Below are positions 1 to 10,836 of a stretch of DNA of 64,000 nucleotides, piece after piece (position 1 is the stretch's first letter; each line of letters begins with the position of its first letter). The notes beneath the pieces were generated by a model that saw only the letters and a list, made by a program, of their open reading frames with translations, made no database searches and was not told the origin of the DNA. The DNA is from Tanypteryx hageni (lineage: Eukaryota > Arthropoda > Insecta > Odonata > Petaluridae). Location of the stretch: NCBI GenBank assembly GCA_028673005.1, contig CM054114.1, positions 12,954,516 to 13,018,515 of the forward strand, written 5' to 3'. The position numbers were made by a program, and so were the translations under genes.

Positions 1-292
1 TTTTTGGTAAAAATCGGTCAACCGGAAGTGGGTGTTTACTCTTGTCACATCCGTTTTTCTTATATTTGCTTTAATATTTGATTAATGTAAAAAAGCATCG
101 GAATAAATGTTATAGGAAATTTAATTTGCTACAACCTTTGTTTGGGACATTTTCCTGTATAATATTTCTGTCTTTGTAAAGTCTTTAAATTTTTCTCGCA
201 GTTCCTTAAAATATGCATTATCATTTAACCTATTTGGAATTTTTAGAAATATTACAGGTATGGAGAAAGTCATGTGGTAGCCACATCAGATT
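1..292. repeat. Dispersed repeat family R1, copy 1 (cut by window start)
   Basis: This AT-rich segment aligns base by base with 5473-5940. Shared blocks include AAGTGGGTGTTTACTCTTGT near the start, TACAACCTTTGTTTG in the middle, and TTAGAAATATTACAGGTATG near the end. This copy lacks about 165 bases that the other copy has (about 5645-5809). Similarity stops near 292. No coding frame is conserved between the copies. The family is unknown to me; a non-coding transposon part is likely. The element probably continues to the left of the window. Confidence 0.8.
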
Positions 293-918
293 TTTCTAAT
301 TAATTATCTCCGTACACTTATTGCTAAACGTTTGCACACACCTAATCATTTTTCACACAACTTTTTAATAATAACTATATTTGGGGACATAGATAAACTT
401 TGGTAGAAGATTGTTTTTTCGGTAAATTGTAAAACCTTTCTAGCTTGCAAGTACTTCAACGATTTGGTTCTTTGATAGATAAAATTAGCTTTCGTTGCGT
501 GTTTCCATTATTTATTCAGAAATTATCGATTAAGAAACAGCAATAGGGACACTCCTCCCGAAAGGAACGCGTAATAAGTGAATCACAGAGTCCATTCTCT
601 CTTTCACTTGAAGTGTCAAGTTAAAATTAATTAAATCAGCACCTCTCGCGTGAATTATTTAAATTAGAAAAATGGTGAACAAATGAGAGCGCAGCTACGT
701 GGAAAAAATACACCCGAAGCAAAAAATATCTGCCCTTAAAAAATTGAAAGACATATTGTCGATTCCGCGAGTCCGAAAAAAGGAAAAACGAATAAAAAAT
801 GAAGGCGGAAATCCAACGTCACCACTTTCGAGGCACGCGCACGAGCCGTTTGGACCAAACCGTGTCGAGAGAGAGTTTTATCTCAAAACAGCGAAATATT
901 TCGGGACGGATCCGCTTG
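293..918. other. Non-coding, nothing recognised
   Basis: AT-rich sequence without recognised domains or repeats. The short open frames here have no recognisable protein content. Confidence 0.6.
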
Positions 919-1390
919 TCTACATCTACATGATACCCTGCAAGTCACCTTTTTGGAAGATGGCAGGGGGTGCAGTGCACTAAAGGTCCCTAATTTTCCT
1001 ACGTTATCTTTTCCTATTATTTTCTCTTATCCTCCTAGGGAAAAACGACCCTCTATATCGCGCGGCCCTACAATCGATCTCGCGAGTCTTATCCTCGCTG
1101 TCCTGCCTTCCGAGATACGTCGGCCTTCTGATAAGATCTACTATCTCATTCTCTAGTCCCTCTGACATAATTTTTCAGCAGTTTAAATCTAGCCGGCAGC
1201 CTACGTTCCTCTAACTATGTCCATTTCTGATTTTCTATTAATGACGTTACGCTTTGTATACTATCGTAATTTCCCTTTACGAATCTAGCTGCCCTGCGCT
1301 GCACCTTTACCATCTCGTTAGTGAGTCCCTTTTAGTAAGGATCCCACACAGCTGACGCATTTTCGTGGCATTTAATAGTACTACATATGG
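919..1390 (-). pseudogene. LINE family A (CR1/Jockey-type), 5'-truncated copy 1
   Basis: This is a fragment of a non-LTR retrotransposon on the minus strand. It holds the region after the reverse transcriptase catalytic core plus the 3' untranslated region. Reading the minus strand from about 1390 gives ASAVWDPY, then VQRRAARFVKGNYDS, SVTSLI, LEERRLPARFKLL, RRPTYLGRQDSEDK and SFFPRRIRE. This order is typical of the C-terminal end of CR1/Jockey-group ORF2. The frame is broken by in-frame stops after DPY and before LEERR, and by a frameshift before EIVDLIRRP. The 3' untranslated part (about 919-1000) contains the family's hairpin CCCTGC...GCAGGG and ends in repeated ATCTAC (GTAGAT on the coding strand). 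The copy is dead and strongly 5'-truncated. Confidence 0.85.
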
Positions 1391-3301
1391 CAGAGAGCAA
1401 ATTTTCGAAAAGCGTTGATACAAGCGAACATATGAAGTCATAAATGGGACACGCTTGCATGGAGTATTGCATCGTGAAGTACGGAAACATGGGCTCTTGT
1501 GGGAAAATTAAATAAAATTTAAGGAATGCCACTAAATTTCCTTCACTTCGGAAATTATAAGTTATAAAACGTTTGGATCTATGTTCAAATGTATTTTCAT
1601 CGGGTTTGTCAAAAAGTTTCGGCGAGAATTCTAATGAAAAATGAACGTTTTCTTTGGGAAAAGAAGTATTTTTCTATAAATGTCAATTTTAAATAGTGCG
1701 TAAGAAATGCTATTGGAATTTTTACTGGGCTAAAATCATTTATTTCTTTGTAAGCGTACGCCTCCACTGAATACACATTCCCATACAGTTCTTTTATTTT
1801 TGCTCTTTATAAATGATTTTTCGCGACCTTGAAACGTTGTTTAACAGCTAATGAAAAATAAATAAACATCAGAATAGCACAAAACAGCAGCGCAAAACCA
1901 GCTCTAGGCAAGCCGTCACCACGTGAGGAGCATATTGTTAATTCTACTCTCAGTTCGTAATAAAATTCTTATCAAAACATTGCTCATGTGGATTGGAGCA
2001 GGAAATTCTTAGGAAAATTTCCCATCGTAATTCACAGCGAGAGAGTCAGGATAATTGGTCACGGCGTCCCAGTCGTGCGACGGCCTTAGAATACTTTTCC
2101 TTCTGCGCAAAAATAAATACTGTTCATGCGATTTCAGCTCAAGCGAAAGCATAGGACGAGGCTGCAGAGATAGAGAGGGGTCCTTTGGCATTTCCGTCTC
2201 TCGCGTCGTGCGTCGATCGCCACTCGTAAAACAACGCTCCGCAATAACTCAATTTCGCCTCGCAGCTGCGGACCCTTTTTTGGACGTTTCGTTCCATTCA
2301 GCGGCCTCTTCACACAATAAATGGAATGCCCCCCACGCGGAAGATTTTCCTCGGCTACCCGAGCCGATATGGTTCCCGCCCCTTACGCCATTCTTCGGAA
2401 ACAGAGTTGGAACCGCATCCGCATTCACATCGCGTTCCCGAAAGCTATTCAGCTTCCGAACACATTCTCGTTTCAAAGGAATGAAAATATCGCAATCTTT
2501 CAACCGAGCAGTTCGCTCAAATTTTACTTTTGAGAAAAATATGGTACCGCAGACCTCATTGACGTCAATTATTATTACAGCTCAATAAATTTGAAGAAAA
2601 GTAGTCCGAGGGTCTAACAGGCGTCGTGGAAAAACGCCGTGCGCAACATCACTTCTTTTTATTCAAGGTGGACTTTGTAACGTTTCTTGATTGATTCATA
2701 CACTCGCGTTTTAATATTTAGAAGAATTATTATTTTTAGAATGATTAGAATGAAACTGCGACTAAAGATAAATATTTCTATGAATTTCGAACATGAATCC
2801 TCAGCAGCAAATAATTATTTACATAATATCCTTATTCTGTACGTTGGTCCATCCGTCCGTCTGTTGGTCCGCCGGAACGCTCTATAGAAATCCCCATATG
2901 AGAACACTTAAAAATACCTTTTTTCACGTGCAGGCATTTTTTCTTTTGCAAAATGAAATTAGAAGTAATTGGCCTACGATCTTTAAACGGGGACCATTTA
3001 AAGAAAAATAAACATAGATTCCTATTCTTATCATCGACTTCTGCCTTCGGTTCGAAATCGATCAAGCTATACGTTTAAATTACATTTATTGGAAAATTTT
3101 AAGCTTTTTAAAGATATGTTGTCTTGCCGACCGTGTCATTGTTAAACCTCGAGACTGTATTCTCGTCCTTATACTATACGTGTAGGGAAAGTGTTTTGAA
3201 TGCTTTAGTACGAGAGAGAGAAGGCGCCCGACTTATTTATAATTAAAATCGTCTTTTTCATTAATTTCTTTTAAGTTAACTTCCTATTGAAATTTTTGGT
3301 A
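1391..3301. other. Non-coding, no recognised gene
   Basis: Mixed AT-rich sequence. The 177-codon frame at 2055-2588 and its antisense frame show no recognisable domain and are probably chance. A GGTCCATCCGTCCGTCTGTT block at 2846-2865 resembles GACGGACGGACAGAC blocks at about 55672 and 63210, a simple-sequence motif. Confidence 0.5.
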
Positions 3302-3317
3302 ATTAACTATTTTTATA
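3302..3317. repeat. Left target-site duplication of the Penelope-like element
   Basis: ATTAACTATTTTTATA occurs here and again at 4155-4170, on either side of the Penelope-like element. A 16-bp exact direct repeat fits a target duplication made on insertion. The right copy overlaps the end of the inverted repeat by a few bases. Confidence 0.6.
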
Positions 3318-3348
3318 ATTGATAGTAGCTCAATAACTTTGGCTATGA

Positions 3349-3502
3349 TTAATAAAGGTGAAATACTCCTTTAGCCAAACAATTATAGGATTACAACACC
3401 CAATGCATTTCGCCCACAAGGTGGGCATCGTCAGGGGTAAAACCTGTTTCAACAGTGACTGGGAGCCAACTGCCAGGTTTGAAACGGAAAGTATTAAGAA
3501 GA
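3349..3502 (+). repeat. Penelope-like terminal repeat, left arm
   Basis: Inverted partner of 4007-4159. The arms begin TTAATAAAGGTGAAATACT and end AAGTATTAAGAAGA or nearly so. They differ by a handful of substitutions and one small length change. Confidence 0.88.
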
Positions 3503-4150
3503 CGACCGAGAAACAAGTGAAACGCGGAAAGATTTTTTGGCGTGTGTGTCGTTTAAATCTGTCAATTTGTATAGGGTCTTGTTGAAATCTGTGTCCGTGT
3601 TCATAAGTGTAACGCGGTTTTTGTAAATGTGAAGGTTTTCTAACGAGTTTAGTGAGTTATTGGCTGAAGTTATCAATGTTAAATCGTTTACGTGTATACT
3701 ATGACCTGTTTCAAGGATGTGGTTGGCAACGCTTGATTTTTCAAAACGATTATATTTATAGTGAGCCATGTGTTCCTTGAAGCGTGTTATTAGTTTCCTT
3801 CTTGTTTGTCCTATGTACTTTTTGTCGCAGTGTGAGCATTGTATTTTATAAATACCGGACTTGTTCAAAGATTCTGTTCTGTCTTTTGTACTGCCCAGTA
3901 AATTTTTCAAATTATAAGGATTTGTATATGTTATGGTATAATTCTTATGTTTAAAAATTTTGTTCAAGCCTCTGTTTAATGGTGGAAAATAAGGCAATTT
4001 TACATATCTTCTTAATACTTTCCGTTTCAAACCTGGCAGTTGGCTCCCAGTCACTGTTGAAACAGATTTACCCCTGACGATGCCCACCTTGTGGGCGAAA
4101 TGCATTGGGTGTTGTAACCCTCTAATTGTTTGGCTAAAGGAGTATTTCAC
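3494..4150 (-). CDS. GIY-YIG endonuclease domain of a Penelope-like element (partial)
   Basis: Open frame of 218 codons on the minus strand. Only residues from about 48 on look like element protein; the first ~45 read through the terminal repeat, so the apparent start is not meaningful. The endonuclease core shows GIYKIQCSHCDKKYIGQTRR at about residues 98-117: the GIY and YIG motifs ten residues apart with a CxxC pair between them, as in Penelope-like endonucleases. It continues with RFKEHM and the conserved ILETGHSIH. In full elements this domain follows the reverse transcriptase and nicks target DNA to prime reverse transcription; here the reverse transcriptase is absent. The frame runs into the opposite terminal repeat and stops there. 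The core has no stop codon, but the protein could not move the element by itself. Confidence 0.85.
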   Translation of the reverse strand: MKYSFSQTIRGLQHPMHFAHKVGIVRGKSVSTVTGSQLPGLKRKVLRRYVKLPYFPPLNRGLNKIFKHKNYTITYTNPYNLKNLLGSTKDRTESLNKSGIYKIQCSHCDKKYIGQTRRKLITRFKEHMAHYKYNRFEKSSVANHILETGHSIHVNDLTLITSANNSLNSLENLHIYKNRVTLMNTDTDFNKTLYKLTDLNDTHAKKSFRVSLVSRSSS

Positions 4151-4159
4151 CTTTATTAA
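4007..4159 (-). repeat. Penelope-like terminal repeat, right arm
   Basis: Inverted partner of 3349-3502. In element orientation (minus strand) this is the 5' terminal copy, read before the endonuclease frame. Confidence 0.88.
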
Positions 4160-4170
4160 CTATTTTTATA

Positions 4171-5239
4171 GTTATTTTCTTAGTTTTTGCAGTGCATCTT
4201 ATTATTAACCGGAGTTAAAAATTCGCATCGCATATATGAATCACGCAAAAAGCCATTCCTTGACATGCAGACCATTTTCGTTTACATTTTAAATATTTCA
4301 AGTATGAGGTATTTAACTAAGTTGTGCGGAGAGAAGAATTTAAATCTCATTCGTAAATCTCCAAAAATTACGTTTTAATACGATTTTTCACGCATTTTGT
4401 TTATATTGGACCACTGTTGTCCCAATTATTGAATTATATTCTTGGACTCATAATAAATGCACCAATTTAGTGCTTTAACACGGGTCAGACTTTTATACAT
4501 GGGTATAACTTGAGAAAGAGGACGTAAAATTTGTATATGATTAAAAGGAGCTGCAGTACAAAAATAACAATAATAAATTACAATTGATTATACTATTGAA
4601 TCATGCGCCATTGCCATATGGTGGGAATTCATAAAACTAAATATAGGTCACGTAATTTTCAATGGATTTCTTTAACTGATAACACAGCAAATATTTCGAA
4701 CCGAATTTCAAATAGGAGTAAAAAATAACATTTTACGACTTTTAATTAAATTTCTTTAGCTAAAGTGATTTTTCTGGAAAATTTTCAAAACTAATATAGT
4801 TAAAAGAAAACTACGATCTTAAAATATAGTTCAAGTCATTGCAGTTCATGCCAGTATTTAGTTAATAGTAAGTAAGTTATTACACATTTTTCCTTTGATG
4901 ATAAATTGACACTTCGTTCACATTTTATCCTGTTTTTACGAGTTAATAAGAGTAAAATAATTCATTTATTAAGTTAAATTCAATACGTTTTAAATGAAAT
5001 AATTTGCTCAAATATTTCAAGTAAATTTCAGCTACTTCTTTATGCATTATACCTTATTATTTCGATTTTCCTCTTAATTTCAGCAAATATTTGGATAATC
5101 AATTGGCCTCTCTACTAACTAATTACTTAAACAGTATAATTAAATCAAAGATAATTTTCAAAAAACTTATTTGACTGTGCATGAAAGCCAAAGCAGATCA
5201 TAGCATATCTTACTGATTTTTACTTTCTCCATATAGGTA
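4171..5239. other. AT-rich non-coding, nothing recognised
   Basis: Long AT-rich stretch with many stop codons in all frames. I see no repeats shared with the rest of the window. Confidence 0.6.
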
Positions 5240-5329
5240 GTATAGGGGAAAGTATTGTATTCATGAAAAAATCGACTTCGAGATTTCAACGGAAATACAG
5301 GTTTTGACAATTTTCTCGATGTGTGCGGA

Positions 5330-5374
5330 TGTGTGTGTGTGTGTGTGTGTGTGCGTGTGTGTGTGTGTGTATGT
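5330..5374. repeat. (GT)n microsatellite
   Basis: About 22 GT dinucleotide units with two interruptions. The tract lies just upstream of R1 copy 2 and may be part of a larger element, since the text before it (GTTTTGACAATTTTCTCGAT) reads directly into the tract. Confidence 0.9.
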
Positions 5375-5472
5375 GATAGCTTTTTTGTGGGTGCTTTAAC
5401 TTAAAAACTATTAATCAAGTCAACGCGAAATTTTATATTTATCATTTTTATAAGTGTCAGAAGAACTGGTTA

Positions 5473-5940
5473 GTTTTTAGTGAAAATCGGTCTACCAGAA
5501 GTGGGTGTTTACTCTTGTCACTTATCCGTTATTGTAAAATATTTGCTTTAATATTTGATAAATGTAAAAATGTACTGTAATAAAATTTATAGGATATTTA
5601 ATTTTCTACAACCTTTGTTTGAAACATTTTTCCATATAATGTATTTTTTAAGAGATATCTTATATTTTTAGCTGCCACCACCACGCCACCTACCGACGAC
5701 TATTGTTAACAATTGACGCCTAGTTACGTCTTAGTAACGCTCCTTTTTATTTTCTTAAATGTTGGAGCTTTGTGGCTATATCCAATATCAGAAGGATACG
5801 GTTTGAGTTTATTTCTGTTCTTTGTAAAGCCAAAAATTTTCTCGCAGTTTCTTAAAATATTTATTATTATGTAACCTATTTGGAAGTTTTAGAAATATTA
5901 CAGGTATGGAGTACGTGGTGGCTACATCAGATTTTTCATA
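5473..5940. repeat. Dispersed repeat family R1, copy 2 (with a 165-bp extra block)
   Basis: This copy aligns with 1-292 in the same orientation. It carries an extra block at about 5645-5809 (containing GCCACCACCACGCCACCTAC) that copy 1 lacks. After the block the alignment resumes at TTTGTAAAG and continues to the shared AATATTACAGGTATGGAG. The extra block is either an insertion here or a deletion in copy 1. No coding potential is visible. Confidence 0.8.
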
Positions 5941-6755
5941 TCGAAGTCATATATATTTGGAATACTTTTATGATAATCCCGTCATATTTGACGGGAAATT
6001 AAGCTAGTATAATATAATTGTGTTAAACTGAATTTATTCGCGTAATCCAAAGTTGATTTATTATGGAAGACATAAAATTTTATTGAAACAGACCAATTTA
6101 TAAAAATAATCATCTACAGTTTTGAGTCAGCATCCTATGCTATGCGCTAACCGTTGCGGTCATGCCACTGGCGATTCATGTGTTCTCTTCGACGTTACTT
6201 TGCGCAATTACTCCAAATCGCCATCGCACACTTCATATTACTTCTTAAAAATAGGCTAGCACCATCGTCATTTCGTTTCCGACTGCTTATAATGATAAGG
6301 CAATTTCGCGAGTGAGAAACACGCACTCCCTGGTATATTTTGGATGACAAGAATGAAATAACAAAACCTCATGACCGCGTCTGCTGCATTCCAAATGTGG
6401 TTTCATCGTTTCCCCGGAGGCATCTTTTAAAAGGCCACCAACGAAACGAAAAAAAAAAGAAATTCGAAACAGTCGAGGAATATATTTTCCTCCTGAATAG
6501 GGTGGTGTGCAGCCGGGTATTTTCAGAGCAGCATCCGCACTCGCTCGCGGGCACATACGCACGCACGCCCCATGCACTGAAAGAGAGTCACGTTATCTCC
6601 ACGGTTACACCAGGGACCAGTCCTCTCTCTCTCTCTCTCCCTCTGGCTAGCAAGATTCGCCCTTCAGATGTCATTTCCCATGCCGCACACGGACCCCCAG
6701 CGGAGAGCAACCCCCCTCCCCCCGTTTTCTCCTCTTTCTCCTCCCACCACTCCTC
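5941..6755. other. Non-coding, no recognised gene
   Basis: The 244-codon frame starting at 6340 owes its length to the stop-poor CT-rich minisatellite that follows, and I do not treat it as a gene. A CT dinucleotide run lies at about 6621-6640. Confidence 0.5.
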
Positions 6756-6862
6756 CTCCCCCTCTCCTACTCCCCCTCTCCTACTCCCCCTCTCCTACTC
6801 CCCCTCTCCTACTCCCCCTCTCCTACTCCCCCTCTCCTACTCCCCCTCTCCTACTCCCCCTA
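6756..6862. repeat. 14-bp CT-rich minisatellite
   Basis: Nearly perfect tandem copies of CCCCCTCTCCTACT, about seven to eight units. One strand is entirely pyrimidine except for one A per unit. The unit is not a multiple of three, so all forward frames stay open without coding meaning. Confidence 0.92.
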
Positions 6863-7364
6863 CCAATCCCGCCGCTCAGGATTGCGTTCCTTGGGACTAT
6901 GTGCCGCTGGGGAAAACATATTTACAACTCGTCCATCCGCAAACGCCCATTCCGTCCAAAGACGACCCTTTCTGCTCCGCCTCCCATTTTCTCCTCCCCC
7001 CCCCCCGCGCCTTCCTCCAAAATCCCCCCTCTCCAACCTCCTCCAAAGTTCCCTACTTCTGTGCTCACCAATAACTCCTGTCCGTCAAACCTACCTATGT
7101 GATTAATTTATTCAATTTGCACATAGAAAAGTACTTATAATAACTACCGGTTTAAGGCATGTCAACGGTTCTTCTCAAAGCGTGTAGGATTTAACTTGGA
7201 AATGCTTCATTTGAACACCTAAATTATGAGAATTCTGGAACTACGAACGGGAAGTGCGAGTTAATTATCTCGAAATACTCGTCTTCATAATCATAAAAAA
7301 TAATTTGTGGTTTCGACATTTATTTTTGATTTCTTCTATGAGCTGTTTCCATCCAAATAATTCT
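6863..7364. other. Non-coding, C-rich then AT-rich
   Basis: Poly-C runs at about 6998-7010 follow the minisatellite. The rest shows nothing recognisable. Confidence 0.5.
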
Positions 7365-7425
7365 CTTTGGTGCACTGCATCCCCTGCCATCCACCAAAAA
7401 GGTGACTTGCAGGGTATCATGTACA
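7365..7425 (+). mobile_element. LINE family A 3' tail, copy 4
   Basis: Only the last ~60 bases of the LINE A 3' untranslated region are present, in plus orientation: TTTGGTGCACTGCATCCCC, then the hairpin with arms CCCTGC (7382) and GCAGGG (7409-7414) and inner CACC/GGTG. The tail is broken after ATCATGTA by a hAT-type MITE whose target duplication includes the last bases of the tail. Confidence 0.65.
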
Positions 7426-7701
7426 CAGGGCCACCCCGAGCTATGAGAGAGCCGGGCGTTTGTCCGGAGCGCCAGTCTTGGGGGCGCTAACCCAACCATC
7501 TATGCATTGCTTGTGAAATAATATTTCATATCAATATATCACGCGGAACAGACTGAAATAGTGATGGAATTACTTTTATTTTTCTTTATCAGTTATTTTT
7601 AAAGGTCCATGTACTTTGTAAATATCTCAACAAATATTTATGGAGGGTGGCGCTGGAGTGCAATCTCGCCCGGGGCGCCAAAATTCCTCGGGCCGCCCCT
7701 G
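7426..7701. mobile_element. hAT-type MITE, 276 bp
   Basis: A short non-autonomous DNA transposon. It starts CAGGGCCACCCCGAG and ends with the reverse complement of CAGGGGCGGCCCGAG (12 of 15 bases match). It is flanked by a perfect 8-bp direct repeat CATGTACA at 7418-7425 and 7702-7709. An 8-bp duplication and CAGGG ends are hallmarks of the hAT superfamily. There is no coding sequence inside. It landed in the 3' tail of a LINE A fragment, so it is younger than that fragment. Confidence 0.8.
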
Positions 7702-7709
7702 CATGTACA

Positions 7710-10700
7710 TGTAATCATATTCAAAAGTTACAGCACCGATTTACTATTACGAAGTGTGTGGGTGGGGAGGAGGAACCAGACCGAGTCAGAAGGCGCGCCA
7801 TGTGCGATTTCGCATTCGGCCTACGCTTCGGCCGCCTCCTCCTCCTTCCCCTCCCCTCCTTCCACCCCTCCTTCCTCCCCTCCTTCCTCCCACCCCTCCG
7901 GCGCTTCCCCAAATTCAACAACGAACGCGGAAATGGGGGCAAAAGATGAGAGTAATTTTGATGGGAATACCAGAAGGGAGCGTGCGCGCGCTTAAGGTCT
8001 GCATCCCAACATTTCGCCTCGCTGAGAATTGCTCTCGTAATGTCGCAGAAAAACTTCCTCTAGCTCCAAACGGATAAATTTGCAGTCCATTTGGATTCAT
8101 CGCGCAAGCATTCGCCCATATATAAATGCAGCACGAGGGAAGAGGACTTTGGGAAATCCCTCGCTCAGACCTCTTTTACCCTGGCCTCGCCGACTGATGT
8201 GTGTGTGCGAGACTGTCTGTTGTTAAGAGAGGGTAGGGGAACACACACACATGCGCCCGAGTGTGTATGCATGCGAGAGAGGTTTGAAATGGTGGAAGGA
8301 GGATTCTTCAACACCAAACCATTTCGAACGCGCGCTTTCCAAAGGTCCATGCTTAAATATCCTCTCCTGCCAAACATTTTAACCCCTCAAGCTTCTCTCA
8401 CACACACACAGAAAAGGTTGTAGAAGACATCGCCCTTTGCAAACATCGTTGCCTCTCTCTCCGCTTTAACTTCTCCATCCCTACACTATCTCTCCTTTCA
8501 CAATTTCCTCTTTAAACTGATCACACCTCTCTTCGCCCACTTCCTTCCTCTCCCGCTGTTTTCCCTATCCATAACACACTACCTTTCACTCCTTATATTT
8601 CTTATCTTCCTTGGTCTCGATTGCCACCATGTCCTCTCCTTCTTTTCCGAACCCTTTTATCTTCCTCGCATCTCTCATCCTTCCACTCCATTTCCTCATT
8701 TCTTCCTCGCTCCCTTTTCCTCCCTCTCCCGTCAAACGATGCGATGCCTTTCACTTGTGTTATCCGCGCAAACGTACGGCTCGAATCATCGTAAAACATT
8801 TTCCTTCGCCACTTCCTTTTTCGATCGAGTCAGACTCGTATATGCGCCTTTTCCACAACCATAGTATCGAGAATATATATATACATAATAAAAATGTAAC
8901 TCAACCGTAAGATTAAAAATTTAGAGACATACTGAGAAAGAAGGAAAAAAACAAGAAAAACGAAGGTGAGAGATCAGTAAATGGAAACAAAAAATACAAA
9001 CTTAAAGGTTTAGGGGTTGTTACTCCTCGCCAGGGACCTGATGTCACTCACACATGCATTCACTCAATCGCTCAAGCACTAATCCTAAGGATGGAAGAAG
9101 GATAAAAAGGCCGGGCTTGCGAGAGATTAATCTGCGCCAGGGACTCGAAAATCATACTATTGCTAGGTTTGTGTGTATGTACGACCGCGATAGGGACCCC
9201 CAACACGCGCGCAAGCACACACCAAGAGGTTAAGGCGAAAAAAAGAAATAAGGAAAATAGGGGAATACATAATACCAAGGTTTACGGGTGATAAAATCGC
9301 GCCAGGGAGCCTAGTATCGCACATGCTTGAATTTCCAATTTCACCGTAGTCTCCACCTTTATTTATTTAATGAGAATTGGATCAAAGAAGGTGACGATGA
9401 CCAAACTGTTGGGGAAACGGATGTTGCAGAGTAACCAATGAAATGGTGCCAGGCGGAGAAGAAAAATAGATGGTTTGATGAAAGAAAATAAGAAACGAAA
9501 ATTGAAGTCTATTGGCTTTATTTCTGGCAAGAGAAATCTTAAATCGATTCAAGGCGGAAATGGCCCCTTATGAAAAGCATCAAAGGCCGTCCGAATTCGT
9601 AGGTGTTCTAAACCTCGACGGCTATGTCTCCAAATTGGCTAGAGAGGGAAGTTCCGGCGCACCTGACATTTTGTTACAAATTTGCCCGCATCTTTGAATA
9701 TATGCGTTTTCCTCGGTCTTATCTCGTGAAACACCAAAACCCTTTTATTAGTTCAGGTTAATTTTTATCACCTGAACCATAATTAATTAAAATATTTAAC
9801 AATGCCCAAATTTTTACCTACGAAATTATATAAATAAACATAGGCTACCTAATATCGTTTTTCCTAACTAAAGTTAATTCTCCTCTATATCCTCTCCCTC
9901 TTTCACAATTTATCTTTGCCATTCTCCGATTTCTCTTAATCTTCCTCCTTTCGCCGTCACTCATCTGCATCTCGCAAATCTAAAAGGTCAAGTGAGGTTC
10001 ACCGACCCCCATTATGAGGAGCAATACGGCTCTCTCTCTCTCTCTTTTCTCTTTTGGAAGAAAGAAAGTGAGAATAAATCTTTCCTATGGCGCTCGAAAT
10101 GCTAATAATTGGCTGTAAATTCATTTGCCATAGGAGCGCGAATTACTTTCAAAAGAGTAGCTTTCGATTACTTTCATGAAATTTTATCCACTCACTTTCG
10201 AAAGGTAGAAATTATTTTTAAAATTAATATATAGTTAATAATATCTCGTGATGTTGCTATTACAAATTCTTAGTCTTCACAAAAGTTTAATATTATTACA
10301 GTAAATTCTGTCATAAATTCTGCGTTTATCAGGCACTTCAGCTACAAGATCATATTAGGAACCAATAGAGGTATTACTTCTACCCAAAAGAAAATATCAC
10401 ATTCCTTTATATAAATTAAGAAGCTTTGGAAGGTTTTTCAAGATGTACATTATTTTATTACATTTAAAATATGGTATTACGAAACATCCACTAAATCACT
10501 GATTAAATTACGCATAAAAGTTTTAGAATGTGCCTTTCTAGGTTTTAATGCCTCAAGGTTTAACTCTGGCGTTTCTCTTAGCGACCATAAACCTAGAAAT
10601 ACAGCATTAATTCGGCGCTAGCAAACATCCAGTTTTCGCATGCGATTTACTAAACCATAGTAAGGAATACACCGGTAGGCTTATTTGCGACACTAATTCC

Positions 10701-10784
10701 ACTTTATATCGTCATACGAATCCCAGGTATGTAGAAGCAAACCGCCTCGAATCATTCCTCTCCGCGTTTATTAACGGTGAATAT
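7710..10784. other. Non-coding, CT-rich patches, no recognised gene
   Basis: CT-rich low complexity at about 7845-7905 and 8440-8730, short CA/GT runs near 8235 and 8400, a CT run at 10031-10044. All open frames here lie in low-complexity DNA or are short. Nothing else recognised. Confidence 0.5.
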
Positions 10785-10836
10785 ACATATATATATACAT
10801 ATACATATATACATATATATACATATATATATATAT
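10785..10836. repeat. Imperfect TA/TACA microsatellite
   Basis: Alternating ATATAC and ATATAT units leading directly into the inverted-end repeat at 10837. Confidence 0.85.

Larger units (their letters stand above)
3318..4154 (-). mobile_element. Penelope-like retroelement, short derivative with inverted terminal repeats
   Basis: The element consists of two inverted copies of a ~153-bp terminal sequence (3349-3502 and 4007-4159) around about 500 bp that encode only the endonuclease part of a Penelope-like element. The reverse transcriptase is missing. Penelope-like elements are known to carry terminal repeats in direct or inverted order and to be 5'-truncated, which fits. A 16-bp direct repeat flanks the unit. 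Each terminal copy contains GCCCACCTTGTGGGC, a perfect hairpin, between CTGACGAT and GAAATGCATT. This is discussed as a hammerhead-like motif. The two arms differ at only a few positions, so the insertion is fairly young. Confidence 0.85.

Noticed and set aside
2055..2588. 177-codon plus-strand frame with an overlapping antisense frame
   Set aside because: No recognisable domain, no splice or promoter context, and both strands open at once, which points to low stop-codon density rather than coding.
6127..6172. tRNA-like A box on the minus strand (TGGCATGACCGCAACGG)
   Set aside because: No B box or T arm follows at the right distance; too little to call a SINE.
6340..7074. 244-codon plus-strand frame rich in Pro and Ser
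   Set aside because: It runs through the 14-bp CT-rich minisatellite and poly-C runs; no domain outside the repeat.
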